Assembly (NCBI GenBank): GCA_002102555.1
Contig: MCFL01000129.1
Coordinates: 1 to 64,000, forward strand
Source: Catenaria anguillulae PL171
Taxonomy: Eukaryota > Blastocladiomycota > Blastocladiomycetes > Blastocladiales > Catenariaceae
Length of the DNA stretch: 64,000 bases
Direction: 5' to 3'
The notes under the pieces were generated by a model. It made no database searches. It was not told the DNA's origin and saw only the letters and a program-made list of their open reading frames with translations. Position 1 is the first letter of the stretch, and each line of letters begins with the position of its first letter. Shown here piece by piece: positions 21,314 to 32,486 of the stretch. A program made the translations under genes and the position numbers.

Positions 21314-24146
21314 ATGAGTCATCACTACAACCCCGCAGGCTTGGCCGCATCCGTGTCGGACGATGCAGACACCTTCACGTACGACACGGAAGACGACTCG
21401 TCCATGGTATCGTACTCCACATCGCGCCTCTTGCGCCTGACCCACTCGCACGCCCAGCACGCACTCTCGCCGCCGCAGCCGCTGCTGGACCATGTTGACG
21501 AGGACACCCTTCCTCCACTGCCGGAAACACCACCTTCCTCGGTCACATCCAGCACAATGTCTGAATCGCAAAACGAGCACGAGCACCCACACTACCCGGT
21601 CGATTCCCTTGAGCTGGCACCCATCACGTCTTCATCCTCCGCTTCACAAGATCAATCCCATAAAAAGTCTTTCCGGCCACCTCCAAGCTCATTCTTCTCA
21701 CCAGATGACTCGCTCCTCGCCACTCGCCGACGCACCGCCACCTTACCTGTCCCGGACGTGCGTGCCACAGTCGAAGCCGTTGTGCATCCCGATATTGCGT
21801 TTCCACCCACGGACGTGACCTTGGCCAGCCTCGGGTTGGTGCATTCACATGGCCATTCGGCTGATGATCAAGAGGTTCAGGAGGAGGAGGAGGAAGAGGA
21901 GGAGGATTTGCCGATTGGAAGCAGGATCATGGATTCAAACAGCCGGCCCGCGTCACCTGCAGTCATGCCATCCATGCACGGCCATGGGGACCTGTCACTC
22001 GAGGAATCGCTGAGGGAGAGCAGGTTTGGTGCGCAGCAGTGTCAAGGGTGCGAGGAAGCGGAAATGGGCATGGTCATGGATCAATCGAGGGAGTTGCTCG
22101 CTCCTGGTATGTTTCGGAAAAGAAACGCTTTGCGCGAGCTGCCAAAATGAGCTCTAACTTTTCAAACATCAAGATTTCATAGGTCCTCTGCTCACATCCT
22201 CGCACGTGCTGGAGCCAAACACCTCGTCCATCATCCTCAACGCCTCGCTGCTTCCCGGCCTCCGTTGCCCCGCATCTCCAATCCGCCGCCCGAGCTTTCC
22301 GCTTGCGCTCGCAGACACGTCCACCATAGCCGACTCGTCACATCTTGCCCTGCCACCCGCCGCCCAACACGACCCAAGCTCGCTGTCATCCTCGTTGTCG
22401 GCATCACTCGACTCGTCCGCATCGCTGGCCACAGACGATCCGGACGACACACAATCGTCCATTGTCCTCGACCATCCTGCCGACTCGACACACATGTTTA
22501 CGCCGCCTTCGGCCGTCATTTCACTTGACCACGCTCGCTTCTCGTCCTCTTCGTCCTCCTCATCTTCGTCGTCGACAAGCGGGTCGGGGTCAACAAGCAC
22601 GAGCTCGTCGGGCTCGTCTCGCCACGGCCCCCGGACGAGCAGAGACGGTAGTGCGGGTGAAAGCAATCTGTTGATTGACCAAGTCGACTGCACGCCGTCG
22701 GTTCCCGCGGACCATCTCATGTTGCTTGGCACACTAGTCGAGGCGGCAGCGGATGTGGCAGATACGCAGCGCACGCCGTATACGCCAGCGTCGTCGCTGC
22801 GCATGGATGGTGCCGACGAGAATACGGATGAGGATGCTGGATGCCAAGATGGCAGCCGCGACGGCGACGGCGGCCAAGACGAGCCGTGCACGCCGCATTC
22901 GTCGGTGGCAGATTTGAGCGAGTCGCTTGGGCGGTTGGATCGCGGCCGGGTGGCGACGGCCGAGGCGACCGCGGTGGGGATTGTACATTCGCCGTCGGCA
23001 GAGACTCTGGTTGGCGATGATGCGCCCCCGGGGTTGGATTCGCGCAATGGTGAGTTTGAGTTTCATGATGGGTTGAAAAAGCCACGGGCGGGTGCGGCAC
23101 ATGTGCGGGCGAGTTGGCGCATGTGTCGGTTGACACGGCGCAAAGTGTGCTTGGCGGTGGCCGTGCTGCTTGTGCCGCTGATTGCTGGCGCCGTGCATGT
23201 CTGGCTGCGAGCGGAAAAGACCAAGGAAGGTAGCGTGGAGGAGGTTGTGGCGAGCGATTTCAAGCAACAGGTTGTGTCGCTGACCGATTCACTGCCCGCG
23301 TCCGACCCGACTGCGCGCGACGAGTGTTCCGAGCCCGTTGGGTCGCCGTTGGTCCTGGATGGGATTGCTGACGCTGCCGTGCATTCCGAGACACCGGCCG
23401 CCAACGATGAACCCAATGTTGACTTGTCGTCCTTGAATCCCGACACGCCTGTGGATGTTGACCCACCTCCTCCACCTTCGCGTCGCACACCTATCGTGTC
23501 TCCTGCCGACTTGGCACGCTTCACGTCGCTCCTGACCTCGCTCGCTTCCCTCAATGCCTGGATCGCGCAGTACGCTACCGCGGCCAAAGCCTACACGGAC
23601 TATCTGACGGCGGATGCGTGCTGGAGGCGCATACACGTGGATGCGACATGCCGGATTGCGCTGAATGCGGATGCATACGTGCACCATGTCGAGTCGATTC
23701 GCGCGTCTGTGGATGAGTTGAGGGTCGCTGTAGGGTCGATTGCGGACAGATTCGAGTCGGGTACAGGGCCGGCAAAGCAAGTGGTTGAGACGTCGCGAGC
23801 GGTTGCGGGTCAAGTGAGTGACATGCTGAGTGCATTCAAGTGTGGGTTGCACACGCACCCTGATCCAGGTGCTGAGGAAAACGTGGACCATTTGTTTAGC
23901 GACGAGGCGCGGTTGGCGTCGGATCGCGAAGCGAGGATCGAGTGTTTCAAATGCTCGGCGTTGCGGTTCAAGGCCGTGTCGTGTGGGTTGGGCAAGGACA
24001 GTGGAAGCCTGTGTTCGCAGTTGCAGGCGATTCGGTCGGTCTTGACTCGGGAGGAGGGAGATACAGGCGAGGAGCCAAACATTGCGGATGAGCAAGAATT
24101 GGAGCAGTGGGTCAAGGAGCAAGTGGCAAGGTCACGGGCCATGTGA
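21314..24146 (+). CDS. Large low-complexity single-pass membrane protein, unknown function
   Basis: Two exons, 21314-22106 and 22183-24146; 918 residues. I do not recognise the family. The first 580 residues are Ser/Asp/Glu/His-rich and look disordered and cytosolic (runs such as EEEEEEE and SSSSSSSSSSS). A basic flank (WRMCRLTRRK) leads into one clear transmembrane helix (VCLAVAVLLVPLIAGAVHVWL) near residue 590. The roughly 320-residue C-terminal part is likely lumenal or outside, with cysteines (DACWRRIHVDATCRI, CGLGKDSGSLCSQL) that could form disulfides and predicted helices. Base and codon use match the neighbours, and the intron keeps phase, so it is a real gene. Confidence 0.75.
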
Positions 24147-24452
24147 ATCCTTGTGTTGGTGAGGATCCATATTTATTTGTTGTACATACCTTGATTTACC
24201 CTGCATGTGTTTGACGTCCTCCCCAAGGAACATGCAAATTCCTTTTGTGTCTTCCTTGGTCAGATCATGAGAACGTTCATTTGCAAGGCAAGTATGAATG
24301 ACTGTTTCAATTACCATCTACACCTGCAGCATCTCCCGCCGGCGGCATTCTCACCACCTCCCTCTTGCTCAACCACCGCTTCAACTCATTGTCCTTGATC
24401 TCATCCTCGGTATGTAGACTCTGCATCGTCCATACATTGGGCACACACGGGC

Positions 24453-26038
24453 TCACCCGCCAATCGGCTGATCCACACACATCTTGGTCCCCTTAAGTGC
24501 CACGTCGCCGCCCGTGGCCTTGATCTGCTTTGGTTCGCGGTTGCCCAAGTACACGCGCTTGAGCCGTGGCTTCGGACGCAGCCGATGCATTATCGATGCG
24601 CCACAAGCCGCTGTTGGTCACGAGGGTGTTGGCCACGCACAGGTTGTGCAGCGTGTGCGCGTACTTGTCCATGATGTCCAGCACAAATCCCGAGCGAGTG
24701 AAGTATTCGTGCTGGGACATGTCGATAAACAGCGACTCGAGCCGCGAGGACGTGGGCAGCAGCTGGTCGAGATTGTCGATGTTTGGATCTTCGAGGGCCG
24801 CGTCCAGCTCGAGGTCGGCGTTGATGGCGAGCGACTTGAGGTTGGGCAGAACGGCCGAGCCGAGGCGTCAGGGCATGTCGGGCGAGTTGGGCAGGCAGCA
24901 TCATGCGCGGGATGCATGGGAATGAAAAGGCGAGCCAGGTGTAGCGCGAGAATGCCCAGGCGCACGCCACGCGTGTTGAGTTGCGTGATGCCGAGGAGCA
25001 GTCCCGGGTGGATTTGAACCAGGGCCTGACCGGTTCGAGTCTATGACGATCAGGCGGCGCCGGTGGTTGGGTGTCGCCCGACTAGGATCCAGTCGCGTCA
25101 TGGTGCTTGTGTTGCGGCGGGACTCGAGCACAGTGTTGGGTGACAGTTGTTTTTCGCCCAAAACATTCGCTTTCGCGTTTGATTTCGAGCACACACAAGG
25201 GTTTGCCAATGTGCGGCGGGCGGCGGAGAAATGCGTCCATGCACATGAGAAGGTCAAAGATGGATGTGTAGGAAGGGTGGATGTCGGGTGTTTCGAGATT
25301 AGGGAAGGCTTTGGCGAATGCGTCCATGAGCAGTAGCGATTCGACAGAGGTTGTTGGGCAAAACAATGGCGATGCCACCGTCAAGGATGCGTGGTGGCGC
25401 CAGGGCGAGTCAACGGCGGCCAGGAGGCCAAACGATCCACGAAAGAAGTGGTCCGTGATGAACATGTTGAACTATTTGGGCTCATCGTCTTTATAAATCG
25501 GCGGTGGTGGGCACATGAATTCGAGTGCGGCATTTCCGAAAAACGCGTCGCCGCGATGACGCAGGATTTGTGCGAGGTTGCAAAACCCGATCGAATTGGA
25601 TGAGGGAAGATAGGCGGCGAGTGACCAGTTGACGAGTTTGAGTCCCGGGCAAAGAGTAGCGAAATGCACCATCCAGCCCATGAGGGTGGAACGAGTGGAC
25701 GGAATATTCCCCAGCTTACCGTGAGTGTCAGGGCAATGTTGTCGTGTACAGCTGGATCCATGACCCTGGCCCGAGTAAGACGCCGTGGACATGTTTGGCC
25801 AAATTGGGATTGCCGCGGATAAGACGAGACAATTTGAGAAGTGAGGTCAAGTTGCCGAGGATTGGCAAGCGGTATCGCGACGATGCGGCGCACTTGGATA
25901 TGGATTACACGTCTTGGCGAGCGACGCAAGAGACTGCTGGGCGAATAACGGATCATCTGCATGTCTAAAGTTGCCCAAGTGGGCGCCGGATGCCAGCTTG
26001 AATGCGTCCAGTTTCTCCTTGATTGCGTCGTAGTCCAT
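24453..26038 (-). pseudogene. F-box/LRR-like gene, decayed
   Basis: Minus-strand coding-like segments run in order but in changing frames. Start near 26038 (MDYDAIKEKLDAFKLASGAH); then LPILGNLTSLLKLSRLIRGN; then MVHFATLCPGLKLVNWSLAA and GDAFFGNAALEFMCPPPPIY, ending at an in-frame TAG at 25490. The same frame resumes as MFITDHFFRGSFGLLAAVDS and FPNLETPDIHPSYTSIFDLL. Further on come LLLGITQLNTRGVRLGILAL, LPNLKSLAINADLELDAALE and DMSQHEYFTRSGFVLDIMDK, ending near 24453. The pattern (Leu-rich strands, SRLIRGNPNLAKHV) resembles fungal F-box proteins with degenerate leucine-rich repeats. At least one stop and three frame changes make a working product unlikely; some breaks could be introns. The family call is by pattern only. 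Confidence 0.5.
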
Positions 26039-26317
26039 GGCGTCCAAGATTGACGATGAATGAGCTATTTACATGGCGCTGTCAAGCTGAGAACGAAAGA
26101 TCGCGAGTCCAGATCGTTCGCGAGACAACTCAACTCATCAACTTGTCGCTCGTGTTGACTTCCGATGACAGATATACTATATTCAATTAATCCATTGTGA
26201 CAAAGGAGATGAAATCAAATGATTCAGCAACTCAAGGATAAAGGCGGAAAGCCTGGGATGACCAAGATCAATCATTGTGAATCAACCCATTCTGGGTGCA
26301 AAATTGTTTCTGCCGCT

Positions 26318-27723
26318 TTAGCTGGCAGCATCGGATGCGCTTGCGACAAAATTCTTTTCAACCCACTCCGACGTCCTCACAAGCAAATCATCCAGGCAGC
26401 GGGTCGTCACTCGGTCCGATCCTCGAAACACCACCACTGCTCGAGTGGCTACAATCGTCGAACGAAGACGATGCAACTGCTCTGGTGCAATGTGGAACGG
26501 TCCCGCCAACTCTTTGAAGAACCATTCCATAACACCGAATTCTTCATTGCCACCGAAAGCTTCATTGCTTAAAGCGGTGAAGAGCAGTTGGAGCAGCATG
26601 AGGGGGTGGGTCGCAAACGGGATTCCAATCCGCTTGTACAGGTAATCCATTGTGGGAACTGAATTCAAGTCGCATGCATCGTGCGCAAGCGCCCGAACAC
26701 TCGCCGACCCAACCAGAATGCCAGACTTGTGAAAGCGATCCAACAAAAAAACTTGATTCGGGTTCACCACAACCTCAAGCGGATAGTCATCCTTGGTCAG
26801 CAGCCCCGACTGCATCCACCATCGCAATGTTGCCCCAACTCGCGGCGCTTTCTGCCATGTTCAAAGTTGACAAGTACTTGCATCCGAAGAAAATGCCTCC
26901 AACAAGAAGCCTTCTTCAATGGGAACTCTGACGGGCAGTCCAGACTTTGATTTCCACCATTCAAGCACAGCAACACAGTTGTTCGAAGTCGCATTGAAGA
27001 CGGCACGCTCTCTGTACTGGTAGCAAGTCAATCCTGATTTCTGAACCCACCAATCCAGCACTTTAACCGACCGTTCATGCGTGCAAGCAGCGTCCAAATC
27101 GTACGGGCCCAATTGGCCTTGGACAATGGGCAAGTTGTTGGCCTGCCACCACTCAAGTACATGCACATGGCCCTGGTCGGTAGCGACCTGCAGCAGCAGC
27201 GGCGCTTGCACGGAAAAGACGAGGCATTGCGGATCAATCGTGTGCCCAAGCTCCAGCAACTCAATCAATCCATACTTTGCTCCCCAATCCAACAGCATCC
27301 CGACGTACTCTTTCCCGATGCCAAACCGGGTCATGTACCAATGTACAACGTGAATGTGCTTGGCTTGCACGGCCTCCTTGAGTAGCTCCATGTCGGCAAC
27401 CACACCTTCTTCATCCATCAACCATTCCATTATCTCGACATGACCGCTTCGAAACTCAGCCTGGCCAGCAGCAAATCCAGCAAGAAGACGTGGCCGTGAG
27501 CGCTGGCCCAGTCGCAATCGATCCACCACATTTGCATGATCGCGGTCCGGCTTAAGTCGCGGGCGGGCGAGTCCGGCAAGGCGTTGAGATAGGTGACAAT
27601 GGGTGCTGGATCCCGGAACGGAGAGTTTGCGTTTGTGTTGGTGCGCATGGCCAACACGACGACAACCTCGGCAAGCTCGATGGGCAAGCTGTTTGGTGGG
27701 GTGATGCTAGGGGCTGCATTCAT
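26318..27723 (-). pseudogene. Ankyrin-like Trp-Trp repeat protein, broken and internally deleted
   Basis: Relative of the intact gene at 32487-34514. It starts MNAAPSITPPNSLPIELAEV and matches the intact protein through the first 85 residues (ALPDSPARDLSRTAIMQMWW, HGHVFLLDLLLA). Near 27445 the reading shifts frame straight to a part matching about residue 290 of the relative (GHVEIMEWLMDEEGV), so about 200 codons are gone. It then follows with HVHVLEWWQANNLPI, VKVLDWWVQKSGLTC and VAVLEWWKSKSGLPV. Two more frame changes near 26880 and 26825 precede the C-terminal segment (WWMQSGLLTKDDYPLEVVVN, to 26318). At 26825 about five bases are missing relative to the intact copy's MVRWWVQSG. Dead copy of a local gene family. 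Confidence 0.72.
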
Positions 27724-28607
27724 TGCGTAAAGTTCTGGCGGCTGGACTCACCCTGCAAGAGTCATGTTGAAGCGTACATGTCGGTTAAGGACCCCCTCAG
27801 GCTCAAGGCAACAGGCGAAGCCATGTCATTCATGGTTTGTTGTCGGTTGGCTGATTGACAAGCAGTTGTTCCGCGTACACTGACTACGTGGTCAAAAAAA
27901 AGCAGCAAGCGTCCTCCCCGACTCGTGCGAGTTCGGAAAGGCACAAGGGTGGTATCTAACCGATCAGGACGCCCCTTAGCGTATGGGACGACGGAGCGTT
28001 GCATCGCCATCGACAAGGCCAGTAGTTGAAAGGAGGCACTTGTCTCGGTCTGGTGCCAGCTATGATTCAATCATTTCGGTTTCTTTTTCTGGTCGTTTTT
28101 GCAAAAGCGAGCAAGCGGGGCATCTAGGCCCAATGATTGCCGAGCTGAGTGGAGCAGCGAGTGGTACGGGTCGTTGTAAATACTTGAAGCGGACGCATTG
28201 CGATGCACCGTAGTCTCTGACGTTGGACCGTTTCGTCGAGGATTGGTGGCTCACTCCGCTCCATGTGAGTGGTTGCTATGCAGCACTGCTCCAGAAAGCT
28301 TCCAGAACATCCTTCTGCTTGTTTGTTCTTGGTTCTTTGAATTTGCCTTTTTGTCGTCGCAGCATCGTACACTGTGTCGGTGTTGGTGTTTCTCTCCCAA
28401 CAGTCGATGCTGTATGACTTGTTGGGCAGCTCACCAGTCCCCCGTTGACGCACGCACGCACACGCACACCAATCTCACAATGTATGTCCCGACCTGCACT
28501 CACCGGGCCGGATGCCATGCCCGGCTGGGCTGCCTGCTGTAACGCCTCCGTCTCGTGCTCGTCCGGATTGCTGACGGCCAACGATTCAATGAAAAACCAG
28601 CCCCAGG
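27724..28607. other. Spacer before uridine kinase gene
   Basis: No gene recognised. It separates the ankyrin-like pseudogene (minus) from the kinase gene (plus). A short non-coding first exon of the kinase gene could lie near 28480. Confidence 0.5.
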
Positions 28608-30322
28608 ATGTCGTCTCGCACCTCCTCGACCTATGTCTCGGGCCGCATGCCCTGGTACACCATGGATGGCGCCCCGCAGCGTCCCTACATTGTCGGCATG
28701 GCCGGTGGCTCGGCTTCGGGCAAGACCACCGTTGCCCAGCGCATCCTCAAGAGCCTCGGTCCTCAGGTCGTGCTCTTGTCCATGGACAGCTTTTACAAAT
28801 CATTGACGGACGAGCAGATTGCGGCCGCCCATCGCAAGTACATATGACCACACCCGTCACGTTCCTTGTTAACACCGAGCGAGACACACGATCTGACTTT
28901 TGTTGTCGTTTCCGCTGCTGTACTCGTATCATCACAGCGAGCACGACTTTGACAGTCCCGACTCGTTCGACTACGAGCTGCTCTTTGACGTTCTCAACAA
29001 GCTCAAGGAGGGCAAGCGTGTCGAGGTACCCGTGTACGACTTCAACACGCACTCGCGTCTCAAGGACAAGACGACCCCGATTTACGGCGCCAATGTGGTC
29101 ATCTTTGAGGGTATTTTCGCCCTGTACGACGCCCAAGTGCGCTCGCTCATGGATCTCAAGATCTTTGTGGACACGGACTCGGACATTCGTTTGGCTCGCC
29201 GTTTGTTGCGCGACATTGCCGAGCGTGGACGTGATGCTGCTGGTGTGCTCAAGCAGTATCACAAGTTCGTCAAGCCTGCTTATGGTTCGTTTTATCCTGT
29301 CTTGGCTGTCTCTTCCAGGGGAGCAACTGGACTGAGTTTGTGGCGTGATTCCTTGACCTTCTAGACAACTTTATTGGTCCCACCATTCGCCACGCCGACG
29401 TGATTATCCCTCGAGGCAAGGAAAACCTGGGTCCGTTTTTCTTGCGCCGGTTGACGTCCCAGCCGCCTCTCAGCTGAATTGTCACCACCTGTATGCAGTT
29501 GCCATCGACCTCATCACCAAGCACATTATCCGCCAACTTGATGAGCGCGGCCAATCGTTCCGCCACTTGCTCGCCAAACAAAACTACCCGGCCACCCTCC
29601 CCGCCAATGTGCTCGTCATGGAACCCCGTGGCCAGCTCAAGGCCCTGCACACCATCATCCGCGACGCCACCACGTGCCGTGACGACTTTATCTACTACTC
29701 TGAGCGCCTGTCGTGCCTTGTTGTTGAGCGCGCCTTGGCCGAGTTCCCGTACGAGCCCCTGGACGTGCAAACCCCCACGGGCGACACGTACAAGGGCCTG
29801 CGCCCCGCTGACCAGCTGTGCGGCGTGTCCATCATTCGGTCGGGCGCAACCATGGAGGCGTCGCTGCGCAGGGTCAGCAAAGACGCGCAAATCGGCAAGT
29901 TGTTGATCCAGTCGTCGCCCGTGACGGGCGAGCCCGAGTTGCATTACTGCAAGCTCTCGCAGGACATTGCTCAGCGCGCCATTTTGCTCATGGATGCGAC
30001 CATTGCTACGGGCGCGTGTGCCATGATGGCCATTCGTGTGCTGTTGGATCACAATGTGCCCGAGGATCGCATTGTGCTGGCCACGTTGATTGCCGCACCG
30101 CCTGGGTTGCATGCGGTGGCGCGCGCGTTCCCAAAGGTCAGGGTGGTGGTGAGTGAGGTGGACGCGCAAGTGAATGAGCGGTATTGGATTTTGCCTGGCG
30201 TCGGAAACTTTGGCGGTACGTCTCTTGTCTTTTCACGCTTGTTTGCTCGAGACAGTTTGCTTACCTTGCTCCTTCCTTTCGTGTGTGTGTGTCCAGACCG
30301 CTACTTTGGTTCCGATGACTGA
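28608..30322 (+). CDS. URK1/UCKL1: Uridine kinase / uracil phosphoribosyltransferase-like protein (UCKL type)
   Basis: Five exons: 28608-28837, 28938-29284, 29365-29430, 29499-30215, 30297-30322; 461 residues. N-terminal kinase half: P-loop [12 protein letters not shown] near residue 30, SMDSFYKSL, the uridine-binding [16 protein letters not shown] (joined across intron 1) and [12 protein letters not shown]-terminal UPRT-like half: [32 protein letters not shown], the PRPP-loop region [20 protein letters not shown] and [15 protein letters not shown] (joined across the last intron). The kinase phosphorylates uridine and cytidine for pyrimidine salvage. The PRPP loop is the UCKL version, not the DPMLATGGS of active UPRTs, so phosphoribosyl transfer is doubtful. 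Fits fungal Urk1. Confidence 0.94.
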
Positions 30323-30606
30323 GCCGTGCATGTGTGTGCGTTTCGTCCCACGGCCTTGCGACCGCTTGTGTCCCGTTTATTGTTTTCTTCAGTTTGCAAA
30401 ACCTCTGTCACATGTCAATTCTCCACAATTTCACACATTCAGCTTGAACAGAGCAACTTGCCTCCTTTGCCGTGTTGCATACACTGCAATCCAGGCACAT
30501 TTCCTTTTCCTGCCTTGCGCTCGGTTCATCCCTTGCATCTGCCATGAGAAAGAGCATACAGTATAAAGAGCAAATCCAGTCTCAATAGCAACAGGACATA
30601 GAAAAC

Positions 30607-32231
30607 TCACTTGGACATGACCTCAATCTTTGGCGCATTCTCCGGCGTCGGCAACGGCAATTCGCCCTTGGCTTGCCGCTCCCTAAACTTCTCGAGCGAG
30701 CTCCACAGCAGCTCGCGGCACGGCAATGTTGCACCCAGCCGGGCGCACAGCAAAAACACGCCTGACACCTTGCGGTGCAGCGAGTAGGTTTCGTCGGGCG
30801 GCGGGGTGAGGCGGTGCTCAAGCATGGTTGGGATCAGGTCGCGGACTTGCTTGGTGACTTGGCGGGCTTGTGCAAAGTCGTACATTGGAATGGTGAATGG
30901 AGCCCCAAGGGTGAGGACGGCTTGAAGGTGCGCTTGCTTCATAACCTGCGTGTCCGGATATCGAAGCAAGATAGTGAGGCTTACATGGAGAGAAAAAAAA
31001 GGGGGGGACCATGAAGAAAGGGGATGCCGCGTACATCAGTTTCATATCCAGTCAAGAACCCAAGTTCCTCGGACCACTTCATGACACCTGCCTCATCCTG
31101 CTTGGCCGCCGCCTCCAAGACATTGGCGTACCGTGCCAAAAAGCCCCAATCAAACTCCCTGGCCGACCCGAAATCCAACAACTTGATCCTCCTGGTCTCT
31201 GGGTCAAACAAGAAATTGGACCAATTGGGATCTGTCTGCATGAACCCGAGATCCAAAAGCTCGACGAGTGTCAGCTTGAGAATCTCCTCGGCCACTAAGT
31301 TGCGGGTTGCCTTGTCCATATCAGCGACGGTGCCGAGGGGCGACCCAGGCACAAAGGTCATGGTCAAGACTTTGCTGGTTGTGAGGTCCATGATGGGCTC
31401 CGGCACATCCACCACGGGGTGGTCCTTCAGCTTTTCGCCAAATCTCTGCATCCAGTGCGCCTCGCGAATGTAGTCGGTCTCCCACAAGAGCTCGCGCCGT
31501 GCAACGGCCATGGAGTTTTCCAAAAACAAGCCCTTGGGCAAAAACCCGGCCATGACGCCGATCGATTTGAGATGTGCCAGGTCGGAATCGATCGAGTCGG
31601 CCACGCCCGGATACTGCACCTTGACAGCCACCACCCGCCCGTCATGCAGCTTTGCGCGATGGACTTGGCCAATACTTGCTGCCGCAAACGGCACGGGATC
31701 AAACTCTTTAAACTTGCTGACCCAATCTTGGCCCAATTCGCCCGCCATAACCTGGCGCATCTGCCTGCGCGGCATGTAATTAGCACCATTCTGTACCTGC
31801 TGCAACACCTGCTCGATTTCGCGCGGGAACACGCCCGCATCCTGAATCGAGATCATTTGGCCCAGCTTGAGTGCCGCCCCGCGCATTTGTGTCAGCGTAC
31901 GCACAATGCGCTCGACATTGTCCGGGGTGAGGAATGGAGATGCGCCGTCAATCACGGGCGTGGATGCACCGAGCGACCGCTTGATTGATTCCGACATGGC
32001 GCCGGCCGACAGAGAGGCAGCCAGACCGCCGTATTGCAGGAAGCGGCCGATTTTGGTGGACGGGACCGACGACGAGGTGAGCGGGCGGTGGGCGGGAGTG
32101 GCCGACGGGTCCGATGAGGTCGACGAATAGGTGCGGCGGCTGAGGCACGAGCAAGCGGCGGTTGCTGTGGCGGCCGGCAGCTGAGTTTGCGGCCGGCTCC
32201 GTGCCAGGGCCGAGGCGGAGGAGCGGAGCAT
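30607..32231 (-). CDS. COQ8: Mitochondrial COQ8/ADCK3-type atypical kinase (ABC1 family)
   Basis: Two exons, 31035-32231 and 30607-30945; 511 residues. The presequence MLRSSASALARSRPQTQLPA is followed by Ser/Thr-rich sequence. Family signatures: KxGQ region GAALKLGQMISIQDAG, Ala-rich loop AAASIGQVHRA in place of the Gly-rich loop, VAVKVQYPGV with the ATP-site lysine, DPNWSNFLFD and LLDFGSAREF (DFG). The C-terminal exon (MKQAHLQAVLTLGAPF) completes the domain. Coq8 supports assembly of the coenzyme Q synthesis complex at the mitochondrial inner membrane. The frame is open upstream to 32294, but with no better start; ATG 32231 gives the best presequence. Intact. Confidence 0.95.
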
Positions 32232-32486
32232 GGTTGGATGTGGGTGGATTGCAAGAGGGTGGATGAATGTGTCAAGGGGCAGCATGCATCGCAATGGTTG
32301 TGGTCCTCAAAGAGAAGAGAAGCACTCACGTTGACTCGAATGAGGGTCGAGGAGATCTCGAGGTTGGAAGCGGCAAGGGCAAATGGCGGATGATGGGATC
32401 ACAGATTCACAGATCAGGTCAGATCGCGGCTTGGCTCCATCGAAGTTCGAATTCGAATTCGCACCAATATGGTCTGAATTCGAAAC

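Noticed and set aside
24990-25040. tRNA-like B box (GGTTCAAATCC on the minus strand)
   Set aside because: No A box or cloverleaf around it, and the same bases encode a good protein segment (ALVQIHPGLLLGITQLN) of the F-box/LRR-like pseudogene.
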